A DNA stretch of 14,560 nt, taken from Betaproteobacteria bacterium (lineage in GTDB: Bacteria > Pseudomonadota > Gammaproteobacteria > Burkholderiales > SG8-39). Position numbers and translations under genes: made by a program. Below the pieces are notes generated by a model, which made no database searches, was not told the origin of the DNA, and saw nothing but the letters and a program-made list of their open reading frames with translations. Shown in pieces: positions 9,039 to 14,560 of the stretch; the stretch's first letter is position 1, and the number at the start of each line of letters is the position of its first letter. Location of the stretch: the NCBI GenBank assembly GCA_029865405.1, contig JAOUGZ010000025.1, positions 1-14,560 of the forward strand. Reading direction: 5' to 3'.

Positions 9039-10016
9039 CTAGCTGCGGCGCGACACCGCAAAGGCCGCCAATTCTAGCAAAGATTCCCTGTACGCCGAGG
9101 CCGGCAGCGCGGCGATCGCGCGCGACGCAGCCTCGGCTTCGCGCCCGGCTGCGGCGCGCGCGTAGTCCAGCGCCGCCGTCTCCCGGATGGCCGCAAGCAC
9201 GGGCACGAAGTCGTCGCGCCCGCCTTCGATGATGGCGTGGCGCACGAGGGCGCGCTGCTCGGCGCCGCCCGCCTGCATGACGCGGATCAGCGGCAGCGTC
9301 GGCTTGCCCTCGGCAAGGTCGTCGCCGAGGCTCTTGCCGGTTTCCTGCGCCGCCCCGGAGTAGTCGAGGACATCGTCGACGACCTGGAAAGCGGTGCCCA
9401 GGTGCATGCCGTAGGCCGCCAACCCCTCCTCCAGGGCCGGCGCGGCGCCACCGAGCACACCGCCGAGCCGCGCCGCGGCCTCGAACAGCTTGGCGGTCTT
9501 TCTGCGCACCACGTCGAGATAGCGCGCCTCATCCACATCCGGGTCGTGGCAGTTCATCAGCTGCAGCACTTCCCCCTCGGCGATCGTATTGGTGGCATCG
9601 GCGAGCACGCGCATGACGCGCAGGTTGTCGAGCCCCACCATCATCTGGAAGGCGCGCGAATAGAGGAAATCCCCGACCAGCACCGAGGCCGCATTGCCGA
9701 AGGCGGCGTTGGCCGTGCGCCGCCCGCGCCGCAGCTGCGATTCGTCGACCACGTCGTCGTGGAGCAGTGTCGCCGTGTGGATGAACTCCACCACCGCGGC
9801 GAGCTCGTGGCAGGCCGCGCCGCGGCAGCCCAGGGCGCCCGCAGTCAGCAGCAGCAGCGCCGGGCGCAGCCGCTTGCCGCCGCCGGCCACGATGTACTCG
9901 GCGACCTGGCGCACCAGGGCGACGTCGGAGTCGAGGCGCGTGCGGATGAGCGCATCCACCTGCTGCAAGTCTTCGGCGACCGGGGACAGGAGAGCGCTGG
10001 CGGTGGTAGTCGGCAT
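9039..10016 (-). CDS. ispB: Polyprenyl diphosphate synthase (octaprenyl type)
   Basis: A trans-prenyltransferase that extends farnesyl diphosphate with isopentenyl diphosphate to make the side chain of ubiquinone (and menaquinone if present). From ATG 10016 it has 325 residues, matching E. coli IspB (323). The two Asp-rich, magnesium-binding motifs are DDVVD 87-91 and DDVLD 214-218. GGGKRLRP (45-52) is the usual substrate-phosphate contact, and [13 protein letters not shown] follows the second motif. Chain length cannot be read with certainty; octaprenyl is inferred from family and position beside rplU. An in-frame TTG at 10052 could give a slightly longer form. I prefer 10016 because similarity begins there. 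It is divergent from rplU and immediately upstream of tRNA-Pro. Confidence 0.92.
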   Translation of the reverse strand: MPTTTASALLSPVAEDLQQVDALIRTRLDSDVALVRQVAEYIVAGGGKRLRPALLLLTAGALGCRGAACHELAAVVEFIHTATLLHDDVVDESQLRRGRRTANAAFGNAASVLVGDFLYSRAFQMMVGLDNLRVMRVLADATNTIAEGEVLQLMNCHDPDVDEARYLDVVRRKTAKLFEAAARLGGVLGGAAPALEEGLAAYGMHLGTAFQVVDDVLDYSGAAQETGKSLGDDLAEGKPTLPLIRVMQAGGAEQRALVRHAIIEGGRDDFVPVLAAIRETAALDYARAAAGREAEAASRAIAALPASAYRESLLELAAFAVSRRS

Positions 10017-10056
10017 GGCGGGTGCGGCAAGCACGCGAAGCGAAGCATACAAGGCT

Positions 10057-10086
10057 TTGACGCGGGCGGCCCGAATCTCCTATAAT
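10057..10086 (+). promoter_or_regulatory. Strong sigma70 promoter of rplU-rpmA
   Basis: TTGACG (10057-10062) and a perfect TATAAT (10081-10086) are separated by 18 bases. The start point would be near 10093, about 30 bases before the rplU ATG. An imperfect AAGTC...GACTT hairpin (10090-10106) lies at the start of the leader. The strength fits a ribosomal protein operon. Confidence 0.85.
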
Positions 10087-10122
10087 TCCAAGTCTTTATC
10101 GGACTTTGGCGACGGAATTCCC

Positions 10123-10440
10123 ATGTACGCAATCATCAAGACCGGCGGCAAACAGTATCGCGTCAGTTCCGGCGAGCAGGTGCGCGTCGAGACGCTCGCG
10201 GCCGACGTCGGCGCCGCCGTCGCCTTCGACCAGGTGCTGCTGGTCGGCGCGGGCGACGCGGTGCGCGTGGGCGCGCCGCTGGTGGCGGGCGCCCAGGTGA
10301 AGGCCACGGTCCTCGGGCACGGCCGCGGCGACAAGGTCAAGATCTTCAAGCTGCGGCGGCGCAAGCACTTCCAGAAGTCGCAGGGGCACCGCCAGAACTA
10401 CACCGAAATCCGCATCGACGACATCGTCGCCGGCGCCTGA
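10123..10440 (+). CDS. rplU: 50S ribosomal protein L21
   Basis: An early-assembling large-subunit protein that binds 23S rRNA. The 105 residues are close to E. coli (103). The start [14 protein letters not shown] is the family signature, and the C-terminal half has [19 protein letters not shown], the basic rRNA-binding segment, ending YTEIRI. It is first in the rplU-rpmA operon, 16 bases before rpmA, directly behind a strong promoter. The ribosome binding site before ATG is weak (GACGGA). Confidence 0.98.
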   Translation: MYAIIKTGGKQYRVSSGEQVRVETLAADVGAAVAFDQVLLVGAGDAVRVGAPLVAGAQVKATVLGHGRGDKVKIFKLRRRKHFQKSQGHRQNYTEIRIDDIVAGA

Positions 10441-10456
10441 ACGCAAGGACCCGAAC

Positions 10457-10714
10457 ATGGCACACAAGAAAGCAGGCGGCAGTTCGCGCAACGGCCGCGA
10501 TTCGCAGTCCAAGCGCCTCGGCGTCAAGGCCTACGGGGGCGAGCAGGTCAACGCCGGGCAGATCCTGGTGCGCCAGCGCGGCACGCAGGTGCACCCCGGG
10601 CCCAATGTCGGCATGGGACGCGATCACACCCTTTTCGCGCGCGTCCCGGGCAAGGTGCAGTTCGTGGTGAAGGGCGAGCGCAGCAGAAAGACGGTGTGCG
10701 TGGTACCGGCCTGA
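10457..10714 (+). CDS. rpmA: 50S ribosomal protein L27
   Basis: A large-subunit protein whose flexible N-terminus reaches the peptidyl-transferase centre. It has 85 residues, as in E. coli. The start [20 protein letters not shown] is diagnostic. There is no N-terminal extension of the Firmicutes type that needs protease removal. AAGGA lies seven bases before ATG. An intrinsic terminator follows 22 bases after the stop. Confidence 0.98.
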   Translation: MAHKKAGGSSRNGRDSQSKRLGVKAYGGEQVNAGQILVRQRGTQVHPGPNVGMGRDHTLFARVPGKVQFVVKGERSRKTVCVVPA

Positions 10715-10736
10715 CGGCCGCACGGCCCACCCAACC

Positions 10737-10770
10737 AAGCCCTATCGGATCCGGTAGGGCTTTTTAGTTT
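10737..10770 (+). terminator. Intrinsic terminator after rpmA, directly before obgE
   Basis: AAGCCCTATCGG (10737-10748) pairs with CCGGTAGGGCTT (10751-10762) in a long stem with one G-T pair; in practice the loop is GATC. It is followed by TTTTTAGTTT. This is a textbook rho-independent terminator. The obgE ATG (10778) is only 13 bases beyond the last T of the first run, so it either ends rplU-rpmA completely or sets the ratio of read-through into obgE. Confidence 0.88.
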
Positions 10771-10777
10771 CTGCGAC

Positions 10778-11812
10778 ATGAAATTCATCGACGAAGCGAA
10801 GATCGAGGTGCACGCCGGCAAGGGCGGTGACGGCAGCGCCGCCTTCCGGCGCGAGCGCTACGTGCCGCGCGGCGGCCCGAGCGGCGGCGACGGCGGGCGC
10901 GGCGGCAGCGTGTGGGCGGTGGCCGATCGCAACCTCAATACGCTGATCGACTATCGTTATGCGCGCCTGCACCGCGCCGGCGATGGCGCGGCGGGCGGCG
11001 GCTCGGACAAGTACGGCCGCGGGGGACGCGACATCGAGCTGCGCATGCCCCTCGGCACCGTGGTGCGCGACGCGGCCCGTGGCGACGTCGTCGCCGACCT
11101 GGCGCGCGACGGCGAGCGTGCGCTGCTCGCGCGCGGCGGGCGTGGCGGGCTCGGAAACCTGCATTTCAAGTCGAGCATCAATCGCGCGCCGCGCCAGCAC
11201 ACGCGCGGCGAGCCGGGAGAAAGCCGCGAGCTGGCCCTCGAGCTGCGCGTGCTGGCCGACGTCGGCCTGCTCGGCCTGCCCAATGCCGGCAAGTCGACCT
11301 TGATACGCGCGGTGTCCAGCGCGCGCCCCAAGGTGGCGGACTATCCGTTCACGACCCTCAATCCGTCGCTTGGCGTGGTGCGCATCGCGCACGACGCGAG
11401 TTTCGTGGTGGCCGACATACCGGGGCTGATCGAAGGCGCCGCCGAAGGCGCGGGGCTCGGCCACCAGTTCCTGCGCCACCTCGCGCGTACGCGCCTGCTG
11501 CTGCACGTGGTGGACATCGCGCCGTTCGACGAGGCGGCAGCGCCCGCGCAAGGCGTGCGCGCCCTCGTGCGCGAGCTGCGCAAGTACGACGAGACGCTGT
11601 ACCGCCGGCCGCGCTGGCTGGTGTTCAACAAGGCCGACCTGGCGCCGGACGCCGATGCGCGCATTGCGGGCATCCTGCGCACACTGCGCTGGAAGAGCCC
11701 CTGGTTCAAGGTCAGCGCCCTGAGCGGGGCGGGTTGCCGCGAGCTGTGCAATGCGGCCTATCGGTTCCTCGCGGCGACACCCAAGGCCACGCGCGCGCGG
11801 CGCGCCGCCTAG
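10778..11812 (+). CDS. obgE: Obg family GTPase (ObgE/CgtA)
   Basis: An essential GTPase that associates with the 50S subunit late in assembly and links ribosome maturation to growth and stress. It has 344 residues. The glycine-rich Obg fold covers 1 to about 158 ([19 protein letters not shown]). The G domain follows, with G1 GLPNAGKST 166-174, G2 FTTLNP about 191-196, G3 DIPG 213-216, G4 NKAD 284-287 and G5 SAL 313-315. The tail after about 335 is short and basic; no OCT domain is present, as in many proteobacteria. [11 protein letters not shown] is the standard start. No ribosome binding site is visible, and the upstream terminator almost touches the start codon. The stop lies four bases before proB, so the two are probably co-transcribed. 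Confidence 0.97.
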   Translation: MKFIDEAKIEVHAGKGGDGSAAFRRERYVPRGGPSGGDGGRGGSVWAVADRNLNTLIDYRYARLHRAGDGAAGGGSDKYGRGGRDIELRMPLGTVVRDAARGDVVADLARDGERALLARGGRGGLGNLHFKSSINRAPRQHTRGEPGESRELALELRVLADVGLLGLPNAGKSTLIRAVSSARPKVADYPFTTLNPSLGVVRIAHDASFVVADIPGLIEGAAEGAGLGHQFLRHLARTRLLLHVVDIAPFDEAAAPAQGVRALVRELRKYDETLYRRPRWLVFNKADLAPDADARIAGILRTLRWKSPWFKVSALSGAGCRELCNAAYRFLAATPKATRARRAA

Positions 11813-11816
11813 GCCG

Positions 11817-12944
11817 ATGACCGGTCCCCTCGCCGCCGCCAGGACCCTGGTCGTCAAGGTCGGCAGCTCGCTCGTCACCAACGAAGGGCGCGGGCTGGAT
11901 GTCGCGGCCATCGCCCGCTGGACGACGCAGATCGCCGAGCTGCGCAAGCTCGGCCGGCGCTGCCTCCTGGTGTCCTCGGGCGCAATCGCCGAGGGTCTGC
12001 TGCGCCTGGGCTGGACGCGGCGCCCGCATGCGCTGCACGAGCTGCAAGCGGCGGCGGCCGTGGGCCAGATGGGCCTCGTGCAGTGCTACGAGTCCTGCTT
12101 TCGCGAGCACGGGCTCGCCACGGCGCAAGTGCTGCTCACCCACGCCGACATGGCGGACCGCCAGCGCTACCTGAACGCGCGCTTCACGCTCGCCACGCTG
12201 CTCGAGCTGGGCGTGATTCCCGTGATCAACGAGAACGACACCGTGGTCACCGACGAGATCAAGGTCGGCGACAACGATACGCTCGGCGCACTGGTCGCCA
12301 ATCTGGTGGAAGCCGACGCGCTCGTCATTCTCACCGACCAGCCGGGACTGTTCGAGGCCGATCCGCGGCGCGCGCCCGGCGCGCGCCTGGTGAGCGAGGC
12401 GCAGGCCGGAGAGGCACGCCTGGTGGCGATGGCGGGCGGCGCCGGCAGCGCTCTCGGGCGCGGCGGCATGATCACCAAGGTGCTCGCCGCGCAGCGCGCG
12501 GCGCGCAGCGGCGCGCATACGGTGATCGCCTCGGGGCACGAGCCCGACGTGCTGCTGCGCCTGGCGCGCGGCGAGCGCATCGGCACCCTGCTCGTTGCGC
12601 AGACTACCCCGCTCGCCGCGCGCAAGCAGTGGCTCGCCGACCATCTCGCGCTCGGCGGACGGCTCGAGCTCGACGCAGGCGCCGTGCGCGCGCTCGCGCG
12701 CGACGGCAAGAGCCTGCTGCCCGTCGGCGTGACCGCCGTGCAGGGCGAGTTCGAACGAGGCGCCGTGGTCGGCTGCCTCGACCCCGAGGGGCGCGAGGTG
12801 GCGCGCGGCCTGGTGAACTACTCGGCCGCCGAAACGCGCCGCATCATGCGCCGGCCCTCCGGCGAAATCGAGGCGATCCTCGGCTACGTGGACGGACCGG
12901 AGCTGATCCACCGCAACAACCTGGTGCTGCTGCAGGCGGACTAG
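11817..12944 (+). CDS. proB: Glutamate 5-kinase with PUA domain
   Basis: Phosphorylates glutamate to gamma-glutamyl phosphate, the first step of proline synthesis and the point of proline feedback inhibition. It has 375 residues. The amino acid kinase domain (about 8-260) has [18 protein letters not shown] (53-60), VINENDTV (136-143), [12 protein letters not shown] and GGMITK (216-221). The PUA domain (about 278-365) has the [13 protein letters not shown] pattern. The start at 11817 is chosen because family similarity begins just after it; an upstream in-frame ATG at 11751 lies in obgE. It follows obgE by four bases. proA is not in the window. The stop codon TAG (12942-12944) is part of the CTAG at the left edge of the repeat element. 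Confidence 0.96.
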   Translation: MTGPLAAARTLVVKVGSSLVTNEGRGLDVAAIARWTTQIAELRKLGRRCLLVSSGAIAEGLLRLGWTRRPHALHELQAAAAVGQMGLVQCYESCFREHGLATAQVLLTHADMADRQRYLNARFTLATLLELGVIPVINENDTVVTDEIKVGDNDTLGALVANLVEADALVILTDQPGLFEADPRRAPGARLVSEAQAGEARLVAMAGGAGSALGRGGMITKVLAAQRAARSGAHTVIASGHEPDVLLRLARGERIGTLLVAQTTPLAARKQWLADHLALGGRLELDAGAVRALARDGKSLLPVGVTAVQGEFERGAVVGCLDPEGREVARGLVNYSAAETRRIMRRPSGEIEAILGYVDGPELIHRNNLVLLQAD

Positions 12945-12986
12945 TGTGCTGAGTCCGAAATCCGTCGCCTTTCAGCTTATAGCCGA

Positions 12987-13032
12987 TCTCGTGATTTCCC
13001 GCGCCTTTTCGTTCTTGCGGGAAATCACGAGA
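12987..13032. repeat. Internal hairpin A of the element (copy 1; copy 2 at 13204-13249)
   Basis: A perfect inverted repeat: TCTCGTGATTTCCCGC and its complement (13017-13032) around a 14-nt loop of mostly C and T. It is present unchanged in both copies. No T run follows on either strand, so it is not a classical terminator, though a 16-bp stem could stop or protect transcripts from proB or the opposing gene. Confidence 0.85.
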
Positions 13033-13085
13033 CCCTGAGACCGTCGCATGGCGCAGGCGCTCACGCCAACGTGATCGCCCCTGTG

Positions 13086-13120
13086 TCTCGGGACTGGGCA
13101 AGAGCGGCCCAGTCCCGAGA
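13086..13120. repeat. Internal hairpin B of the element (copy 1; copy 2 at 13303-13337)
   Basis: A perfect inverted repeat: TCTCGGGACTGGGC and its complement (13107-13120) around a 7-nt loop. Outer CGTGATCG/CGATCACG pairing extends it. Its arm shares the CTCGGGAC string with the right terminal repeat, hinting that internal and terminal repeats have a common origin or bind the same protein. Confidence 0.85.
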
Positions 13121-13157
13121 TCGAAGAAAAACGATCACGCATTTCTGACTCGGGACA

Positions 13158-13374
13158 CTAGTGTGCTGAGTCCGAAATCCGTCGCCTTTCAGCTTTTAGC
13201 CGATCTCGTGATTTCCCGCGCCTTTTCGTTCTTGCGGGAAATCACGAGACCCTGAGACCGTCGCATGGCGCAGGCGCCCACGCCAACGTGATCGCCCCTG
13301 TGTCTCGGGACTGGGCAAGAGCGGCCCAGTCCCGAGATCGAAGAAAAACGATCACGCATTTCTGACTCGGGACA
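13158..13374. mobile_element. MITE-like 217-bp element, copy 2 (tandem)
   Basis: A direct head-to-tail copy of 12941-13157 at a period of exactly 217 bp, followed by the closing CTAGT (13375-13379). It differs at only two positions: A12979 versus T13196, and T13061 versus C13278. All terminal and internal inverted repeats are intact. The two copies share a single CTAG at the junction (13158-13161), which makes a 38-bp imperfect palindrome (13141-13178). The high identity means the duplication is recent or the copies are kept alike by recombination. Confidence 0.82.
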
Positions 13375-13848
13375 CTAGTCGCCGCTCGGCGCGCGGCTCG
13401 GATGCATGCCGCGCCTGAGCGCGGCCACGCCCTCCGCCGGACTGCCGATCGGATTGCCGAGCGGGCAGAAATACTCGTCGCGCAGCGCGTTGTGCCAGCG
13501 CTGCACGCTGCGCGGCGCAATCTCCCGCCACGGGCTCGCCCGGCGCGACCAGCCGCCGCTCGCCCCGGTGGCGTAGATGCGCACCTCCGAGGTGCTGCAG
13601 CGGATGCCCTCGAAGCTCACGCTTTCGGCGCCCTGGGGGCTGCGCACCACGAGCACGTAGCGCACCACGCCGTCCTCGCCTACGGAGAGCGACCTGGCGT
13701 CGATGAAGAAATCGAAGTTGCTCGCGGCGCTGACGAAGAACGGCAGCAGGTTCGACTTCTCGGGATAGGCCGGCGGCTCGACCTTGGCCTCGCGCCAGCT
13801 GCGCTCCGTCTGCCGGCGCTCCCAGTCCGTGGGCGGCTGGGCCAGCAC
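13375..13848 (-). CDS. CNP1-like family protein, probably exported
   Basis: From GTG 13848 there are 157 residues. The sequence (FFIDARSLSVGEDGVVRYVLVV, then SFEGIRCSTSEVRIYA, then LRDEYFCPLG) fits the CNP1-like family of betaproteobacterial envelope proteins of unknown function. Two cysteines may pair. Upstream of GTG the same frame encodes a convincing signal peptide, starting at CTG 13905: TRRARRF, then WLALAAAHGAVLA before QPP. No ATG, GTG or TTG precedes it. CTG 13905-13903 overlaps the DUF3501 stop as CTGA, the arrangement expected for ATGA coupling. I therefore think the true product starts at 13905 (176 residues) with a CUG start or a mutated ATG; the coordinates give the conventional start. 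The TAG stop (13377-13375) lies in the CTAG ending the repeat element. Confidence 0.8.
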   Translation of the reverse strand: MLAQPPTDWERRQTERSWREAKVEPPAYPEKSNLLPFFVSAASNFDFFIDARSLSVGEDGVVRYVLVVRSPQGAESVSFEGIRCSTSEVRIYATGASGGWSRRASPWREIAPRSVQRWHNALRDEYFCPLGNPIGSPAEGVAALRRGMHPSRAPSGD

Positions 13849-13901
13849 GGCGCCGTGCGCCGCCGCCAGCGCGAGCCACGCGAACCGCCGTGCGCGGCGC
13901 G

Positions 13902-14486
13902 TCAGTCGAGATCGGCGGCGAGGGCGGCGCGAACGGCGGGCGCGGCCTCGACGGCGGCCTGGTACTGCGGGTGATCGACGCCGATCGCGAGGCCAGCACC
14001 CGCGCGCAGCGCCTTGCGCATCTGCGCATCCAGCTCGAAGCGCAGGAAATGCACCGCCGAGGTCTTCTCCTCGTTCTCACGCTCGAGATCCTCGTCGGCG
14101 ATGGCCGGCACGCGCGCGCAGCCGTCCACCTGCACCCATACCCGATCCTCGATGCCCTTGAGGCGCGCCAGGGCGCGCTGGCGCTCTGCGACATCGGGAT
14201 ACTCGATCATCATGGTCGCCTTGAGGTTGGTGCCGTCGGGCACCAGCGGGTTGTAGGCCTCCAGCTCCTGCCGGATCCCGTCCTCCTCGAAGATGCGCTC
14301 GATGCGCAGCATCTCCTGGATCTGGTAGCGGATGGTGAGCTCGTCCTCGAACAGCAGGGTGACGTGCTCGCCCAAGGGCACGGAGCGGCGCTTCTTGTGT
14401 TCGAGGGTACGCGCGCGGAACGCGTTGCGTTCGCGCGCGTAGGCCTCCAGCGGCAGCAGGCTGTCGCGCTCGATGCGCGCCATCAT
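13902..14486 (-). CDS. DUF3501 family protein
   Basis: A soluble protein of 194 residues that fits DUF3501: RRSVPLGEHVTLLFEDELT, IQEMLRIERIF, then YNPLVPDGTNLKATMMIEY and FLRFEL. The family's chemistry is unknown. Its genes commonly stand beside rubrerythrin-like genes, as here, which suggests a role in protection from peroxide or oxygen or in an associated iron protein system. No metal-binding cluster of Cys or His, signal peptide or membrane helix is visible. The start ATG shares one base with the stop of the rubrerythrin-like gene (TGATG); a second ATG follows directly. The stop overlaps the presumed CUG start of the CNP1-like gene. Confidence 0.85.
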   Translation of the reverse strand: MMARIERDSLLPLEAYARERNAFRARTLEHKKRRSVPLGEHVTLLFEDELTIRYQIQEMLRIERIFEEDGIRQELEAYNPLVPDGTNLKATMMIEYPDVAERQRALARLKGIEDRVWVQVDGCARVPAIADEDLERENEEKTSAVHFLRFELDAQMRKALRAGAGLAIGVDHPQYQAAVEAAPAVRAALAADLD

Positions 14487-14560
14487 CAGTCCGCCAGTGC
14501 GTCGAGCGCTTTCTGGAAGCGATTGGCGTGCGAGCGCTCGGCCTTCGCCAGGGTCTCGAA
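14486..14560 (-). CDS. Rubrerythrin-like protein, C-terminal end only
   Basis: The last 24 codons and stop of a gene cut by the window edge. The residues include AKAERSHANRFQKALDAL, the helical end of ferritin-like rubrerythrins, where the E..H pair normally contributes to the di-iron site. Rubrerythrins reduce hydrogen peroxide in the cytoplasm. Whether a rubredoxin domain exists cannot be seen: the visible end is the ferritin-like helix, so any rubredoxin domain would have to be N-terminal or absent. It is upstream of, and coupled by a one-base overlap to, the DUF3501 gene. Confidence 0.7.
   Translation of the reverse strand, partial: FETLAKAERSHANRFQKALDALAD

Larger units (their letters stand above)
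12941..13157. mobile_element. MITE-like 217-bp element, copy 1
   Basis: A non-coding unit bounded by CTAG. The left end CTAGTGTGCTGAGTC and the inverted right end CTAGTGTCCCGAGTC open a 21-bp terminal inverted repeat (18 of 21 match; right arm 13141-13161). Inside are two perfect long hairpins: 16-bp arms 12987-13002/13017-13032 with a 14-nt loop, and 14-bp arms 13086-13099/13107-13120 with a 7-nt loop. The second is enclosed by CGTGATCG/CGATCACG (13070-13077/13132-13139). There is no reading frame of note and no transposase. Terminal inverted repeats with CTAG boundaries suggest mobilisation in trans by a transposase that duplicates TA or CTAG (IS630- or IS5-like). The family is inferred, not recognised. 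Confidence 0.8.

Noticed and set aside
8942..9232. A 96-codon open frame on the plus strand beginning MRMVGVTGFEPATPASRTQ
   Set aside because: This is the well-known false translation of a tRNA gene read antisense; the tRNA-Pro explains it.
12941..13378. CRISPR array or rRNA/phage repeat as an explanation of the duplicated sequence
   Set aside because: Only two contiguous 217-bp units without spacers, and with terminal inverted repeats and CTAG boundaries; the pattern fits a tandem MITE.

Overview
The window is ordinary chromosomal DNA of a GC-rich betaproteobacterium (Burkholderiales / Rhodocyclales / Nitrosomonadales type). The evidence is the housekeeping gene order nrdAB, ampD, pilR, pilS, tRNA-Pro, ispB, rplU, rpmA, obgE, proB. 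A lysine-rich H1-like protein with a conserved WPFPTG tail and a CNP1-like protein, both typical of this class, support the placement.

Layout. Positions 1-299 carry no gene I can support, but hold an AT-rich stretch with a terminator-like hairpin and a strongly self-complementary GC-rich block. The minus strand then carries the H1-like gene (300-581) and a class I ribonucleotide reductase operon, nrdA-nrdB-DUF2442 (4963 down to 697). These three genes are joined by one-base stop/start overlaps and preceded by a sigma70-like promoter and two NrdR-type boxes. Next, still on the minus strand, come ispB, a tRNA-Pro(CGG) with encoded CCA, a small PP0621-like membrane/zinc protein, the two-component pair pilS-pilR and ampD. 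All are tightly packed or overlapping, so they are probably largely co-transcribed. Divergent from ispB, a near-consensus sigma70 promoter drives rplU-rpmA. An intrinsic terminator follows, and only a few bases later obgE and proB begin.

proB converges on a minus-strand group: a CNP1-like exported protein, DUF3501 and the C-terminal end of a rubrerythrin-like protein cut by the window edge. Between proB and the CNP1-like gene lie two head-to-tail copies of a 217-bp element, 215/217 identical. The element has 21-bp imperfect terminal inverted repeats, CTAG at each boundary and two large internal hairpins. It looks like a MITE. The outer CTAGs supply the stop codons of both convergent genes, so the insertion landed exactly where the two genes overlapped and damaged neither.

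The genes serve separate core functions: dNTP synthesis, peptidoglycan recycling, control of type IV pili, quinone side-chain synthesis, ribosome assembly, proline synthesis and (inferred) oxidative-stress protection. I see no defence island, prophage, CRISPR array or clear novel multi-gene system. The tandem MITE is the most unusual item. Next are the apparent non-canonical (CUG) start of the CNP1-like gene and the DUF2442 gene appended to the nrd operon.
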